DNA of 64,000 bases from Acetobacterium malicum subsp. dehalogenans DSM 11527 (GTDB lineage: Bacteria; Bacillota; Clostridia; Eubacteriales; Eubacteriaceae), in the NCBI RefSeq assembly GCF_000472665.1, contig NZ_AXAC01000012.1:39544-103543 (forward strand), in the 5' to 3' direction. The notes beneath the pieces were generated by a model. That model was not told the DNA's origin, ran no database searches, and worked only from the letters and a program-made list of their open reading frames with translations. Of this stretch, positions 33,780 to 41,773 are shown one piece after another. The stretch's first letter is position 1. Each line of letters begins with the position of its first letter. The translations under genes and the position numbers were made by a program.

Positions 33780-35456
33780 TTACATTCTTTCTGGAGCAGA
33801 TACTCCCAAAATACCCAGAGCATTTTGAATAACCTGTTGAGTTGCCTCAATTAGTGCAACTCGGGCTTTCATTAAGGCCTTGTCGGAAACCCGCACGTGG
33901 CAGGCATTATAAAAACTATGGAACGCCGAGGCCAGATCAATCGCATAGCGGGTAATTCGGCTGGGGTCCAGCTTATCTTCGGCGGTCAGAATTTCATCCG
34001 GGAAATTAGAAAGAATTTCCATCAGATTCAATTCCTCTTTTTCGACCAGGCGGTTGTAATCCAGAGGAATCGCCTGATCCAATTCTTCGCTCATCTGGCG
34101 AATAATACTACAGATTCGGGCGTGGGCATACTGCACATAAAAGACCGGATTATCATTGGACTGCTCAATCGCCAGGTCCAGATCAAAGTCAAAATGACTA
34201 TCCGGCGAGCGCAGATTAAAGAAGAAGCGGGTGGCATCGACGCCCACCTCGTCGATCAGGTCGGTCAAGGCAATCGCTTTTCCCTGACGTTTGGACATTC
34301 TTGCCACTTCACCGTTTCGAAGCAGTCGCACCAGTTGCATAATGACTACATCAAAATTAGCGGCATCAATTCCGACGGCAGTCAGCGCGCCTTTGAGTCG
34401 GGCCACATGGCCGTGGTGGTCAGCGCCCCAGACGTTGATGCAACGATTAAAGCCGCGGTTAATGAACTTATCCATATGATAGGCGATATCGGCCATAAAA
34501 TAGGTGGGCAGTCCATTGGCGCGGATTAAAACATCGTCCTTATCGGAACCGAATTCGGTGGCTTTAAACCATAAGGCGCCTTCCTGCTCATAAGTGAAAC
34601 CGCCTTTTCCCAACAACTCAATGGTCTTCTCAATGGCGCCGCTGTCATAAAGACTTTGTTCCGAAAACCAGACATCATAACGGATCCCATAGGCTTCGAG
34701 ATCACTTCTCATTTGGGTGAGATTTTTATTTAAAGCATAATCAATCAGAATCGGCTTACGTTCTTCAGGGGTCATCGATCGATGAACATCACCGTTTGCT
34801 TCAATGAAAACTTTCATATGTTCGGTAATATCTTCACCCTGATAACCGTCCTCAGGGAAGGGAATATCTTCTCCCATCAATTGCCGGTAACGGGCATCCA
34901 GCGAATCGCCGAATTTGACAATCTGGTTTCCGGCATCATTGATATAGAATTCGCGGGTGACGGCATAACCGGTCCAGTCGGCTACTGCCGCTAAAATATC
35001 GCCAATAGCGCCACCTCTGGCATTACCCATGTGCATTGGTCCGGTGGGATTGGCGGAAATAAATTCCAGATTGAATTTTTTCCCGGCATTTTTCTGGCTC
35101 CGACCGTAATCGGCTTTCTGGGCTGCCACTTCGGTTAAAACCGCATACTGCCAATAAGGTTTCAGTTTAAAATTAATAAAGCCCGGTCCGGCTATTTCAA
35201 TGGCCTCAACGTAGCTGTCCGCGGTTTTCATATTAGCCACCAGGGTTTCGGCAATAAAACGGGGGGCCTTTCTCGTCTGTTTAGGGAGCTGCATGGCGAT
35301 ATTAGTGGAATATTCACCATGTTCTTTTTCTCTGGGAATTTCCAGAAAAAGTTCCGGCTTAGTTTCGACGGCCAATGCTCCCGATTCGATTGCTTGATCA
35401 AGGGCATCGCCAATAATTTTTTTAATTTGTTCGGTGATCTTTTCGCGTATGTACAT
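33780..35456 (-). CDS. argS: arginyl-tRNA synthetase
   Basis: A 558-residue class I synthetase. ISANPTGPMHMGNARGG (about 134-150) is the HIGH-type region, and the KMSKS region appears as RMSKRQGKAIALTDL (about 387-401). The C-terminus has the DALR anticodon-binding domain with ARVALIEATQQVI. Charges tRNA-Arg. AGGA lies upstream, 8-9 bases from the ATG. Partner tcdA follows directly. Confidence 0.96.
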   Translation of the reverse strand: MYIREKITEQIKKIIGDALDQAIESGALAVETKPELFLEIPREKEHGEYSTNIAMQLPKQTRKAPRFIAETLVANMKTADSYVEAIEIAGPGFINFKLKPYWQYAVLTEVAAQKADYGRSQKNAGKKFNLEFISANPTGPMHMGNARGGAIGDILAAVADWTGYAVTREFYINDAGNQIVKFGDSLDARYRQLMGEDIPFPEDGYQGEDITEHMKVFIEANGDVHRSMTPEERKPILIDYALNKNLTQMRSDLEAYGIRYDVWFSEQSLYDSGAIEKTIELLGKGGFTYEQEGALWFKATEFGSDKDDVLIRANGLPTYFMADIAYHMDKFINRGFNRCINVWGADHHGHVARLKGALTAVGIDAANFDVVIMQLVRLLRNGEVARMSKRQGKAIALTDLIDEVGVDATRFFFNLRSPDSHFDFDLDLAIEQSNDNPVFYVQYAHARICSIIRQMSEELDQAIPLDYNRLVEKEELNLMEILSNFPDEILTAEDKLDPSRITRYAIDLASAFHSFYNACHVRVSDKALMKARVALIEATQQVIQNALGILGVSAPERM

Positions 35457-35535
35457 CCTTAATTTCCTCTCACTCTTCTATTTATTCTCAGCTAATTGCA
35501 CATTTCTATTTATTCTCGGTCAGGTGAAATTTAAA

Positions 35536-35560
35536 GGAGAAGCGCGACCGGCGCTTCTCC
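35536..35560 (-). terminator. terminator after the DUF1934 gene
   Basis: Ten-base perfect stem GGAGAAGCGC/GCGCTTCTCC with a five-base loop, followed on the minus strand by TTTAAATTT. It is 24 bases after the stop codon. Confidence 0.65.
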
Positions 35561-35583
35561 TGTGATTGGCATTACTGCCATTT

Positions 35584-36015
35584 TTATTGGGTAATCTTGA
35601 TGTTCAGGATATTCTGAGAATTGGTAACGCCTTCGATTTCGATGTTATAGTCGATTGATACCTTGGTCGGTTCTTTATCCTCATTATAATTTACAAATAC
35701 ATCCTTGGTTAAAATCCCCATGGTCACATCCCCATAAGGGGTGGAATACCAGGTCAAGTTTCTCTTTCCACGTTCAAATTCCATAATGGAGTTGGTTGTT
35801 CCTAAACGAATGACTGACACTTTTTGCGCATCAACACAAACGGTTGTGATTGTTCCTTCCATCCCGGAAACTTCCGATTCTTTATAAGTCACACAAGATC
35901 GATTGGCTTCTTTATATAAATCTCCTTCGGTCAGGAACTCCAGGGTATCCTTTTCATCTTCATCTTTAACGGTTCCCGAAATGGATAGCCATACTTTTTT
36001 TCTTTCTTCAGTCAT
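35584..36015 (-). CDS. DUF1934 (YwiB-like) beta-barrel protein
   Basis: A 143-residue protein matching the DUF1934 layout: an N-terminal strand WLSISGTVKDEDEKDTLEF, YKEANRSCVTYKESEVSGME (about 31-50), and a C-terminal strand VSIDYNIEIEG. The family adopts a lipocalin-like barrel. Function is not established; it is often encoded near argS, as here (upstream on the same strand). AGGAGG precedes the ATG. Confidence 0.82.
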   Translation of the reverse strand: MTEERKKVWLSISGTVKDEDEKDTLEFLTEGDLYKEANRSCVTYKESEVSGMEGTITTVCVDAQKVSVIRLGTTNSIMEFERGKRNLTWYSTPYGDVTMGILTKDVFVNYNEDKEPTKVSIDYNIEIEGVTNSQNILNIKITQ

Positions 36016-36134
36016 TGGTCTCCTCCTAGAGGTATAATTTCTCCCACTATTAAACCATTGATGCGTTTTTTTATCAAGAAAAATTATCCTTTTAAGTTTT
36101 TATTAGGATTACGCATCAGAAAGAAATCGAACCC

Positions 36135-37184
36135 CTAGTTAGTGGTGCGTTTCCGCTTTGCTGACGCAATAATCAGGTCTACAAGTTCTATATACCCAAT
36201 TCCGGTGGCTTCCCACATTTTTGGGTACATACTAATATTTGTAAATCCTGGTAGAGTGTTTACTTCATTGATTAAAATGCGTTCATCATCAGTGACGAAG
36301 AAATCGACCCGGGTTAAGCCGGAGCCTTCAATGGCTTCAAAGGCCTTAATGGCGTAATCTCTCACTTTTTCGGTGACTTCCGGGGACAGATCAGCCGGAA
36401 TGACTACCTTGGAGTCTTCAGTGGCTGAGTACTTGGCCTCATAATCATAAAACTCTTTTGACGGAATGACCTCTCCGGGAATCGAAGCCCGAATAACATC
36501 ACCGACTTCCAGCACCGCACATTCGATTTCTCTTCCTTTGACAAAGTCTTCCAAAATCAGTTTATTGTCATAAATAAAAGCTTCTTTGATGGCGGCGACG
36601 AGTTCAGTTCGGTCATGAGCTTTGGTGATACCCACACTGGAGCCCATGTTAGCCGGCTTAACAAAAATTGGGTAACCCAGATCCTGTTCAATCTCGGCAA
36701 TTTTAGCATCCGCATCTCTGTTCCAGTCATTCTCCCGGAAATAGATGTATTTTCCGGTGGGGATTCCGACACTTTGGAACATGATCTTGGAAAAAACCTT
36801 ATCCATACCTACTGCCGAGCTTAATACCCCACATCCTACATAGGGTTTATTGAGCATTTCAAAAACGCCCTGGATGGTGCCATCTTCTCCCATTGGTCCG
36901 TGAAGAACCGGAAAAAAAACATCGATCTTAGCGATTTCCGGATGAGCGAAGATTGAAAAGTCTGCGATCAAGTTGGCCTGATCCTGTTCCCAGGAACCAT
37001 CTTTAATTTTTTCGGCATCACCAGAGTATAAAAACCATTTACCCTGTTTCGATATCCCAATGGTTACAATATTATACTTATCCCGATCGATGACACCCAA
37101 AACATTGTAAGCCGAAACTCTGGAAACCTCATGTTCTCCCGACTGCCCTCCAAAAACCACGCCGATATTGAGTTTATTTTTCAT
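36135..37184 (-). CDS. ddl: D-alanine--D-alanine ligase
   Basis: A 349-residue ATP-grasp ligase. GVVFGGQSGEHEVS (about 9-22), FPVLHGPMGEDGTIQG (about 91-106), FVKPANMGSSVGITK (about 175-189) and NEVNTLPGFTN (about 308-318) are diagnostic for Ddl. It joins two D-alanines for peptidoglycan. The D-alanine supplier alr is 4.5 kb away on the same strand. Some variants make D-Ala-D-Lac; the loop that decides this cannot be judged without alignment. Confidence 0.94.
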   Translation of the reverse strand: MKNKLNIGVVFGGQSGEHEVSRVSAYNVLGVIDRDKYNIVTIGISKQGKWFLYSGDAEKIKDGSWEQDQANLIADFSIFAHPEIAKIDVFFPVLHGPMGEDGTIQGVFEMLNKPYVGCGVLSSAVGMDKVFSKIMFQSVGIPTGKYIYFRENDWNRDADAKIAEIEQDLGYPIFVKPANMGSSVGITKAHDRTELVAAIKEAFIYDNKLILEDFVKGREIECAVLEVGDVIRASIPGEVIPSKEFYDYEAKYSATEDSKVVIPADLSPEVTEKVRDYAIKAFEAIEGSGLTRVDFFVTDDERILINEVNTLPGFTNISMYPKMWEATGIGYIELVDLIIASAKRKRTTN

Positions 37185-37282
37185 ATCTCTTCCTCACTTT
37201 TCTTTCGAGATCTCACTTTTATTATTTTATTATGTCATGACCAAACTACCACTAGCTTTATCAACCCTTCGCAAATGCCTGA

Positions 37283-37774
37283 TTATTTTAGACACTCCAG
37301 AAAATCTTCTGCGGTGATGACACGAATGCCGTTTTCTTTTAATAAAGCAACAGTAATGCCGTCTCCGTCAATTAAATTACCACTGAAGGTCCCATCATAT
37401 ATTTTTCCACAACCACAGGAAGGGCTGTTGCTTTTCATGATCGCAATTTTCGCCCCGGATGTCCGGGCGGTATCCAGGGTCCGCTGGGCTCCCAGGCGAT
37501 ATTCTTCGGTCACATCAATTTCTTTATTATTATACACTTTCCGTTCCCCATTGACCACGACTATTTCGGCCGGATCCCGGGGAATCGGCATCGTTGCCAG
37601 TACCTCCGGACAAATTGGAATGGCCTGACCTTGAAGGAATAGCTGCCGCAATTCATCCACTGGATGAGCCTTTCCTTCATAATTAATCTTCATTCCCAAT
37701 AAACAGCTGGATACTAAAATCTTTTTTTTCTTTTCCAAAGCTTCTTTTAAACAAGTAAAATCTTTCTGATTCAT
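37283..37774 (-). CDS. DUF523 family protein
   Basis: A 163-residue protein with the DUF523 landmarks ILVSSCLLGMKINYEGK (about 20-36), PICPEVLATMPIPRDPAE (about 52-69) and the cysteine motif SNSPSCGCGKIYDG (about 114-127). The conserved cysteines suggest a metal or redox role. Function is unknown. It is monocistronic or weakly linked to the hexapeptide gene upstream (24 bases). Confidence 0.85.
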   Translation of the reverse strand: MNQKDFTCLKEALEKKKKILVSSCLLGMKINYEGKAHPVDELRQLFLQGQAIPICPEVLATMPIPRDPAEIVVVNGERKVYNNKEIDVTEEYRLGAQRTLDTARTSGAKIAIMKSNSPSCGCGKIYDGTFSGNLIDGDGITVALLKENGIRVITAEDFLECLK

Positions 37775-37797
37775 TTCTTTCCCCTCAATCCTCGTTT

Positions 37798-38202
37798 TTA
37801 ATCCTCATTTTTACAATTCAAACTGTCTTCCCGGTAAATCCAGGCCCCTCGTTTAAAAACCATTTTATATATCATATCTTTTAAGACAATTTCGCCAATT
37901 TTTATCACCGTATCGGGAGCAATGGTCACGCCATTAGTAACCCGGGCACCAATCCCAATTTTAGTGTTTTTACCAAGGGTCACCGCCTTGCCGATAATCA
38001 CCCCGGGTTCCAACACACAGCTGTTTTCAATTCTGCTGTTTGCTTCAATTATCACTCCGGTACCAACCTGACACTGCTCACCGATAACAGTTCCTGCTCC
38101 GATGATGGCCCCGGCCCCGATGGTGGTTTCACTGCCGATCATGACATCTTCGGAAATCACCGCACTGGGGTGAATCCTCTTTTGGTTCGCCTGGTTACTC
38201 AT
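37798..38202 (-). CDS. left-handed beta-helix (hexapeptide repeat) protein
   Basis: A 134-residue protein made mostly of hexapeptide repeats, e.g. IGAGAIIGAGTVIGEQCQVG (about 26-45) and further repeats to about residue 110. It resembles the N-terminal part of LpxA/UDP-N-acyltransferases but is too short for a full acyltransferase. No catalytic His is obvious. It follows the rRNA methyltransferase gene by 11 bases. Possible roles are scaffold or truncated transferase. Confidence 0.65.
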   Translation of the reverse strand: MSNQANQKRIHPSAVISEDVMIGSETTIGAGAIIGAGTVIGEQCQVGTGVIIEANSRIENSCVLEPGVIIGKAVTLGKNTKIGIGARVTNGVTIAPDTVIKIGEIVLKDMIYKMVFKRGAWIYREDSLNCKNED

Positions 38203-38213
38203 CCGTTATTCTC

Positions 38214-39614
38214 CTATTTTTTCCTGATTCTCAGACCTTTGGGATAGTGATTTTTGATTAAACCCTCACTGGCTTTTCCAAACCCCAGCGCATAGCCATC
38301 ATAGCCAACCAGAACCCAGCCTTTTGCCACTTTCAGATTTAGTGCCTCACCCTTTAAATACTGATAGGCCAAATCTTCATCCGCTAAATCACAAATGTTT
38401 TTAGCCTGGGATAACTTAAGCGCCATTGCCAAGGCATAACTGGGTTCAAAGCGATTCTTTTTAAAAGTCCCCAGATGAAGACCCGTACGCAAGAGTTTTA
38501 AATTGGCAATCCGTTCGAGATCAACCCCTGCCGGGATGGCATAGAGATGTTCACCTAAAAGATAAAGACGGTCTTCAATTTTTTGATAAAAATCCGGCTC
38601 CAGATTATTTTTGGCAAAATCGGTATAATCTTGCAACTCGATTCGGGTTGCTTTTTTTAACCGCGATTTAGCGTATCCCTGTTTGATCTCGAGGACTTCG
38701 GCAACACCTTCCGATTTTATCAGTCTGGCAATAAAATGTCCTTCACCTTTGACGGTCATGGGCATAATTCGCAGGGTTTTAGCAATGGCTTCCGCCTGAT
38801 TCCGGGTCCAGTCGACCCGGCCATGCTCAGTAATCCCGGGTAACGTGATGGTTTCCAGAACATAGGGATATTTATTAATAAAGGCTTCGATCATCTGTTC
38901 ATTTTCTTCCGGCGAAAAGGTGCAGGTTGAATAGACCAGTACCCCGCCGGGTTTTAACAGACGATGGGCGGTTTCCAATATTTTTTCCTGCTTGCCCATA
39001 CAACGGTCAACCCGTTCCAAACTCCAGTCAGCCAGAGCACCCGGGTCTTTTCGGAACATGCCTTCGCCGGAACAGGGCGCATCCACCAGGATTCTATCAA
39101 AACTTTCATAAAAGGAATCCACCAGCCGTTCCGGAAATTCATTAGTGACGATGGCATTGGTAATTCCCATCCGTTCGATATTGGTGGATAGGATCCCGGC
39201 CCGGGAATTAACCAACTCATTGGCAACCAGTACCCCTGCCCCCTGAAGTTTAGCACCGATTTGGGTCGATTTACCGCCGGGTGCCGCACAAAGATCCAGC
39301 ACCCAATCGCCAGGTTTTGGGTCCAGTACTTCGACTGCTGCCATGGCCGTCGGTTCCTGGACATAATAAAGCCCGGCATAATAACGCGGATTTTTCCCCG
39401 GCCGCACCTCATGATCAATATAAAACCCTTCTTTACACCAGTTCACACCCTGGGTTTTAAACGGTAATTTATTGGCCAGCTCTGCTGGGGATAGCTTCAG
39501 GGTATTCGTTCGGATACCTTTGCTTTCCGGCTGGTCATAGGAGTCCAGTAGGCTTTCATAGTCGTCACCCATCAGATTTTTCATTTTTTCTTTAAACGCT
39601 TCAGGTAATTCCAT
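38214..39614 (-). CDS. NOL1/NOP2/Sun-type RNA cytosine-C5 methyltransferase (RsmF-like)
   Basis: A 466-residue SAM methyltransferase. The SAM loop is LDLCAAPGGKSTQ (about 104-116). The catalytic cysteines are in DAPCSGEGMFRKDP (motif IV, about 177-190) and YSTCTFSPEENE (motif VI, about 226-237). The C-terminal third is the RsmF/YebU-type accessory region that lines the rRNA-binding face. It probably modifies 16S rRNA. The ATG at 39612-39614, after GGGGATC, is preferred over an upstream frame. It starts in front of the hexapeptide gene. Confidence 0.88.
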   Translation of the reverse strand: MELPEAFKEKMKNLMGDDYESLLDSYDQPESKGIRTNTLKLSPAELANKLPFKTQGVNWCKEGFYIDHEVRPGKNPRYYAGLYYVQEPTAMAAVEVLDPKPGDWVLDLCAAPGGKSTQIGAKLQGAGVLVANELVNSRAGILSTNIERMGITNAIVTNEFPERLVDSFYESFDRILVDAPCSGEGMFRKDPGALADWSLERVDRCMGKQEKILETAHRLLKPGGVLVYSTCTFSPEENEQMIEAFINKYPYVLETITLPGITEHGRVDWTRNQAEAIAKTLRIMPMTVKGEGHFIARLIKSEGVAEVLEIKQGYAKSRLKKATRIELQDYTDFAKNNLEPDFYQKIEDRLYLLGEHLYAIPAGVDLERIANLKLLRTGLHLGTFKKNRFEPSYALAMALKLSQAKNICDLADEDLAYQYLKGEALNLKVAKGWVLVGYDGYALGFGKASEGLIKNHYPKGLRIRKK

Positions 39615-39744
39615 TATGATCCCCATTTTCATCCCAATTTATTTCCGGCAGAGCCGTCTCCGGCACTGTACCGATTGTTAGCAATACTTATTTCATTATA
39701 CGTAAAGCCCATGTTAATTACAATAAATTTGTCAAAAAACGCCG

Positions 39745-39774
39745 AAATAAAAACACCAGCGCAAGCGTTGGTGT
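39745..39774 (-). terminator. terminator after PIN-TRAM gene and repeat copy D
   Basis: Ten-base stem ACACCAGCGC/GCGTTGGTGT with a very small loop, preceded by an A-rich run at 39745-39753, so a T-run on the minus strand. It lies just beyond repeat copy D. Confidence 0.65.
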
Positions 39775-39901
39775 GAGGTTGTCGATAAACTACCGTACCG
39801 ACCAATTGTTAATCTGTTGTTCGCCGCGGAATCGGACAGGCTTTGCCATGTCCGCTCCGATGCGTACAACATGATGTAACAATTGTCGGTACTGGGTTAG
39901 C
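39775..39901 (+). repeat. 127-base imperfect palindromic intergenic repeat (copy D)
   Basis: From GAGGTTGTCGATAAACTACC to GGTACTGGGTTAG. Same orientation as copy B. It differs from B at only a few bases, for example in the loop of the central hairpin. It is 67 bases after the PIN-TRAM stop on the minus strand. Confidence 0.9.
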
Positions 39902-39968
39902 TTTATTAGACAGTCTGACACCAACTTAGGCGTTGATGTTTTTGTGAGAACTTATAATTGCTGGTTCA

Positions 39969-41090
39969 TTATTTCTTTGGTTTTGCAAAAATCATCCGTC
40001 CGGCTGCTGTTTGCAGAATGCTGGTAACGATCACCGCGGTTGTCGTTCCGATGTATTTCTTGCCATTTTCAACAACGATCATGGTTCCGTCGTCCAAATA
40101 AGCAACGGCCTGGCCGTTCTCTTTACCACCTTTTACCAGGAGAACCTTCATCTCTTCCCCAGGCAGAACAATTGGCTTGACGGCATTGGCCAACTCATTA
40201 ATGTTAAGCACATCGACCCCTTGAACGGTGGCAACCTTGTTAAGATTATAGTCGTTGGTCAAAATCTTGCCTTTTGTTGATTTCCCCAGTTTTACCAATT
40301 TCGAGTCGACCTCATGCGTGTCTTCAAAATCTTCTTCAGTAATTTGAACTTCAATTTCCAGATCAGTCTGAATTTTGTTTAAAATATCCAAACCGCGACG
40401 GCCGCGATTCCGTTTCAGCTCATCGGATGAATCTGAAATCAGCTGAAGCTCATTAAGCACAAATACCGGGATCACTAGGGGGCCTTCAATAAAGCCGGTT
40501 TTACAGATATCAAAAATCCGTCCGTCAATGATCACGCTGGTATCCAGTAGTTTGGGAATAGCCGCGCCTTTCTTTTTAGCGGGCCGCTTTTGTCCAACCG
40601 GTACATTGGCATCCTTTTCCCGCTTGGCGCTCTGAAAAGCCTGGAGAATATCTTCCCGTTTTTTGATTGGCAAGGAAAAGCCAATATAACCCAACACAAT
40701 ATAAATGCTGATCGTCAGCAGACCACCGATCCAGGGAATGGGAATCTGCGAAAATGCGAAACTGATCAACATGGCAATCACCAGACCAATCACCAAACCA
40801 CCAATACCGAGGCCAATGTCAATGAGCCGAACATTTTCCATACTGGTCTCAACAACTTTTGACAGCTTTTTAACGCCTTTAAGCATCAGTGGAAATAGAA
40901 TGAAAAAAATAAGTCCAAATAGAACAATCAGAGCCGCATAAAGAATAACTTCCAATTCTGGTGTCAGGTCAATCTTCAGACTTCTCAAAATCCACGCATT
41001 GGTAACCAACACATTGGCCAGAGCCATCCCAACCAGAATTCCCACAATTCCAAATGACACGCGAAGTATCTTTTGTATCATCTTCTTCAC
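39969..41090 (-). CDS. membrane-anchored PIN-TRAM domain protein (YacL-like)
   Basis: A 373-residue protein. About four N-terminal membrane segments (to about residue 145) are followed by a PIN nuclease-like domain, [15 protein letters not shown] (about 181-195) with acidic residues DTSV...D and [14 protein letters not shown] downstream, and a C-terminal TRAM domain. This layout matches Bacillus YacL. The role is probably RNA degradation at the membrane; not confirmed. It lies downstream of CarD on the same strand, in the order seen in many Firmicutes. Confidence 0.88.
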   Translation of the reverse strand: MKKMIQKILRVSFGIVGILVGMALANVLVTNAWILRSLKIDLTPELEVILYAALIVLFGLIFFILFPLMLKGVKKLSKVVETSMENVRLIDIGLGIGGLVIGLVIAMLISFAFSQIPIPWIGGLLTISIYIVLGYIGFSLPIKKREDILQAFQSAKREKDANVPVGQKRPAKKKGAAIPKLLDTSVIIDGRIFDICKTGFIEGPLVIPVFVLNELQLISDSSDELKRNRGRRGLDILNKIQTDLEIEVQITEEDFEDTHEVDSKLVKLGKSTKGKILTNDYNLNKVATVQGVDVLNINELANAVKPIVLPGEEMKVLLVKGGKENGQAVAYLDDGTMIVVENGKKYIGTTTAVIVTSILQTAAGRMIFAKPKK

Positions 41091-41160
41091 CTCCTTTCAT
41101 ATTAATACCTTGAAATTATAGCACTCAATTCTTAAGACTACACTATTAAATACAACAAAA

Positions 41161-41177
41161 GGCGTGAAATTCACGCC
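41161..41177 (-). terminator. terminator overlapping the CarD stop codon
   Basis: Stem GGCGTGAA/TTCACGCC with almost no loop; the minus strand continues TTTTGTTG. The hairpin spans the carD stop at 41171-41173. Confidence 0.55.
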
Positions 41178-41656
41178 TCACTATGTACTGAACTATTGAT
41201 CAAATCTAAGATTTCTTCTTTATCTTTATCTTGAATCAAGACCATTTCGCTAACGATGAAATTTCGGGCATTATTCAACATTTTCTTTTCTCCGGTTGAG
41301 AGGCCTTTTAATCGATCCAATAGGATAAGATTCTTAACAACCTTTGCTACTTCAAAAATATCGCCGGTTTTTAAGCGTTCCAGGTGTTCCCGGTACCGCC
41401 GGTTCCAGTTTTTTTCCATCACATCCATCGGTAATTTCAGTGACTCGATCATCTCATCAATTACTGACTGGGACACGATAGTTCTTACCCCAATATCATC
41501 AACTTTATCAACGGGAATTAGAATTTGCAAACCCTCGGATACGATCTGCATGATGTAGTAAGGTTTCGTTTCTTCAAATATTTCTCGTTCTTCGATTGCT
41601 TCAATGATACCCGCTCCGTGCATCGGATAAACAATTTTATCCCCAATTTTATACAT
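41171..41656 (-). CDS. CarD-family transcriptional regulator
   Basis: A 161-residue protein with the CarD/CdnL N-terminal RNA-polymerase-interaction domain: YKIGDKIVYPMHGAGIIEAI (about 2-21) and ILIPVDKVDDIGVR. A helical C-terminus follows with WNRRYREHLERLKTGD. It stabilises the open promoter complex at rRNA and housekeeping genes. The ATG at 41654-41656 follows AGGAGTGGTTGAA; one six codons upstream has the site inside it. It is followed by the PIN-TRAM gene. Confidence 0.92.
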   Translation of the reverse strand: MYKIGDKIVYPMHGAGIIEAIEEREIFEETKPYYIMQIVSEGLQILIPVDKVDDIGVRTIVSQSVIDEMIESLKLPMDVMEKNWNRRYREHLERLKTGDIFEVAKVVKNLILLDRLKGLSTGEKKMLNNARNFIVSEMVLIQDKDKEEILDLINSSVHSEA

Positions 41657-41773
41657 TTCAACCACTCCTATCATCGATTCTCGTTATATTATAACATATA
41701 AAAAAGGAATAAGCCTTTTATTTTATAAAAAACCTATCCCTGTGTCAATATTTATTTATTTAATTATTCATCT

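Larger units (their letters stand above)
39615..39968. other. intergenic region between rRNA methyltransferase and PIN-TRAM gene
   Basis: About 354 bases. It contains repeat copy D (39775-39901), a terminator hairpin at 39753-39774 and a weaker hairpin near 39920-39941. A short sequence GTACCGATTGTTA at 39671-39683 resembles the ends of the repeat. No gene seen. Confidence 0.65.

Noticed and set aside
39671..39683. GTACCGATTGTTA resembling the repeat terminus
   Set aside because: Only 13 bases, no second end nearby. Too short to call a copy.
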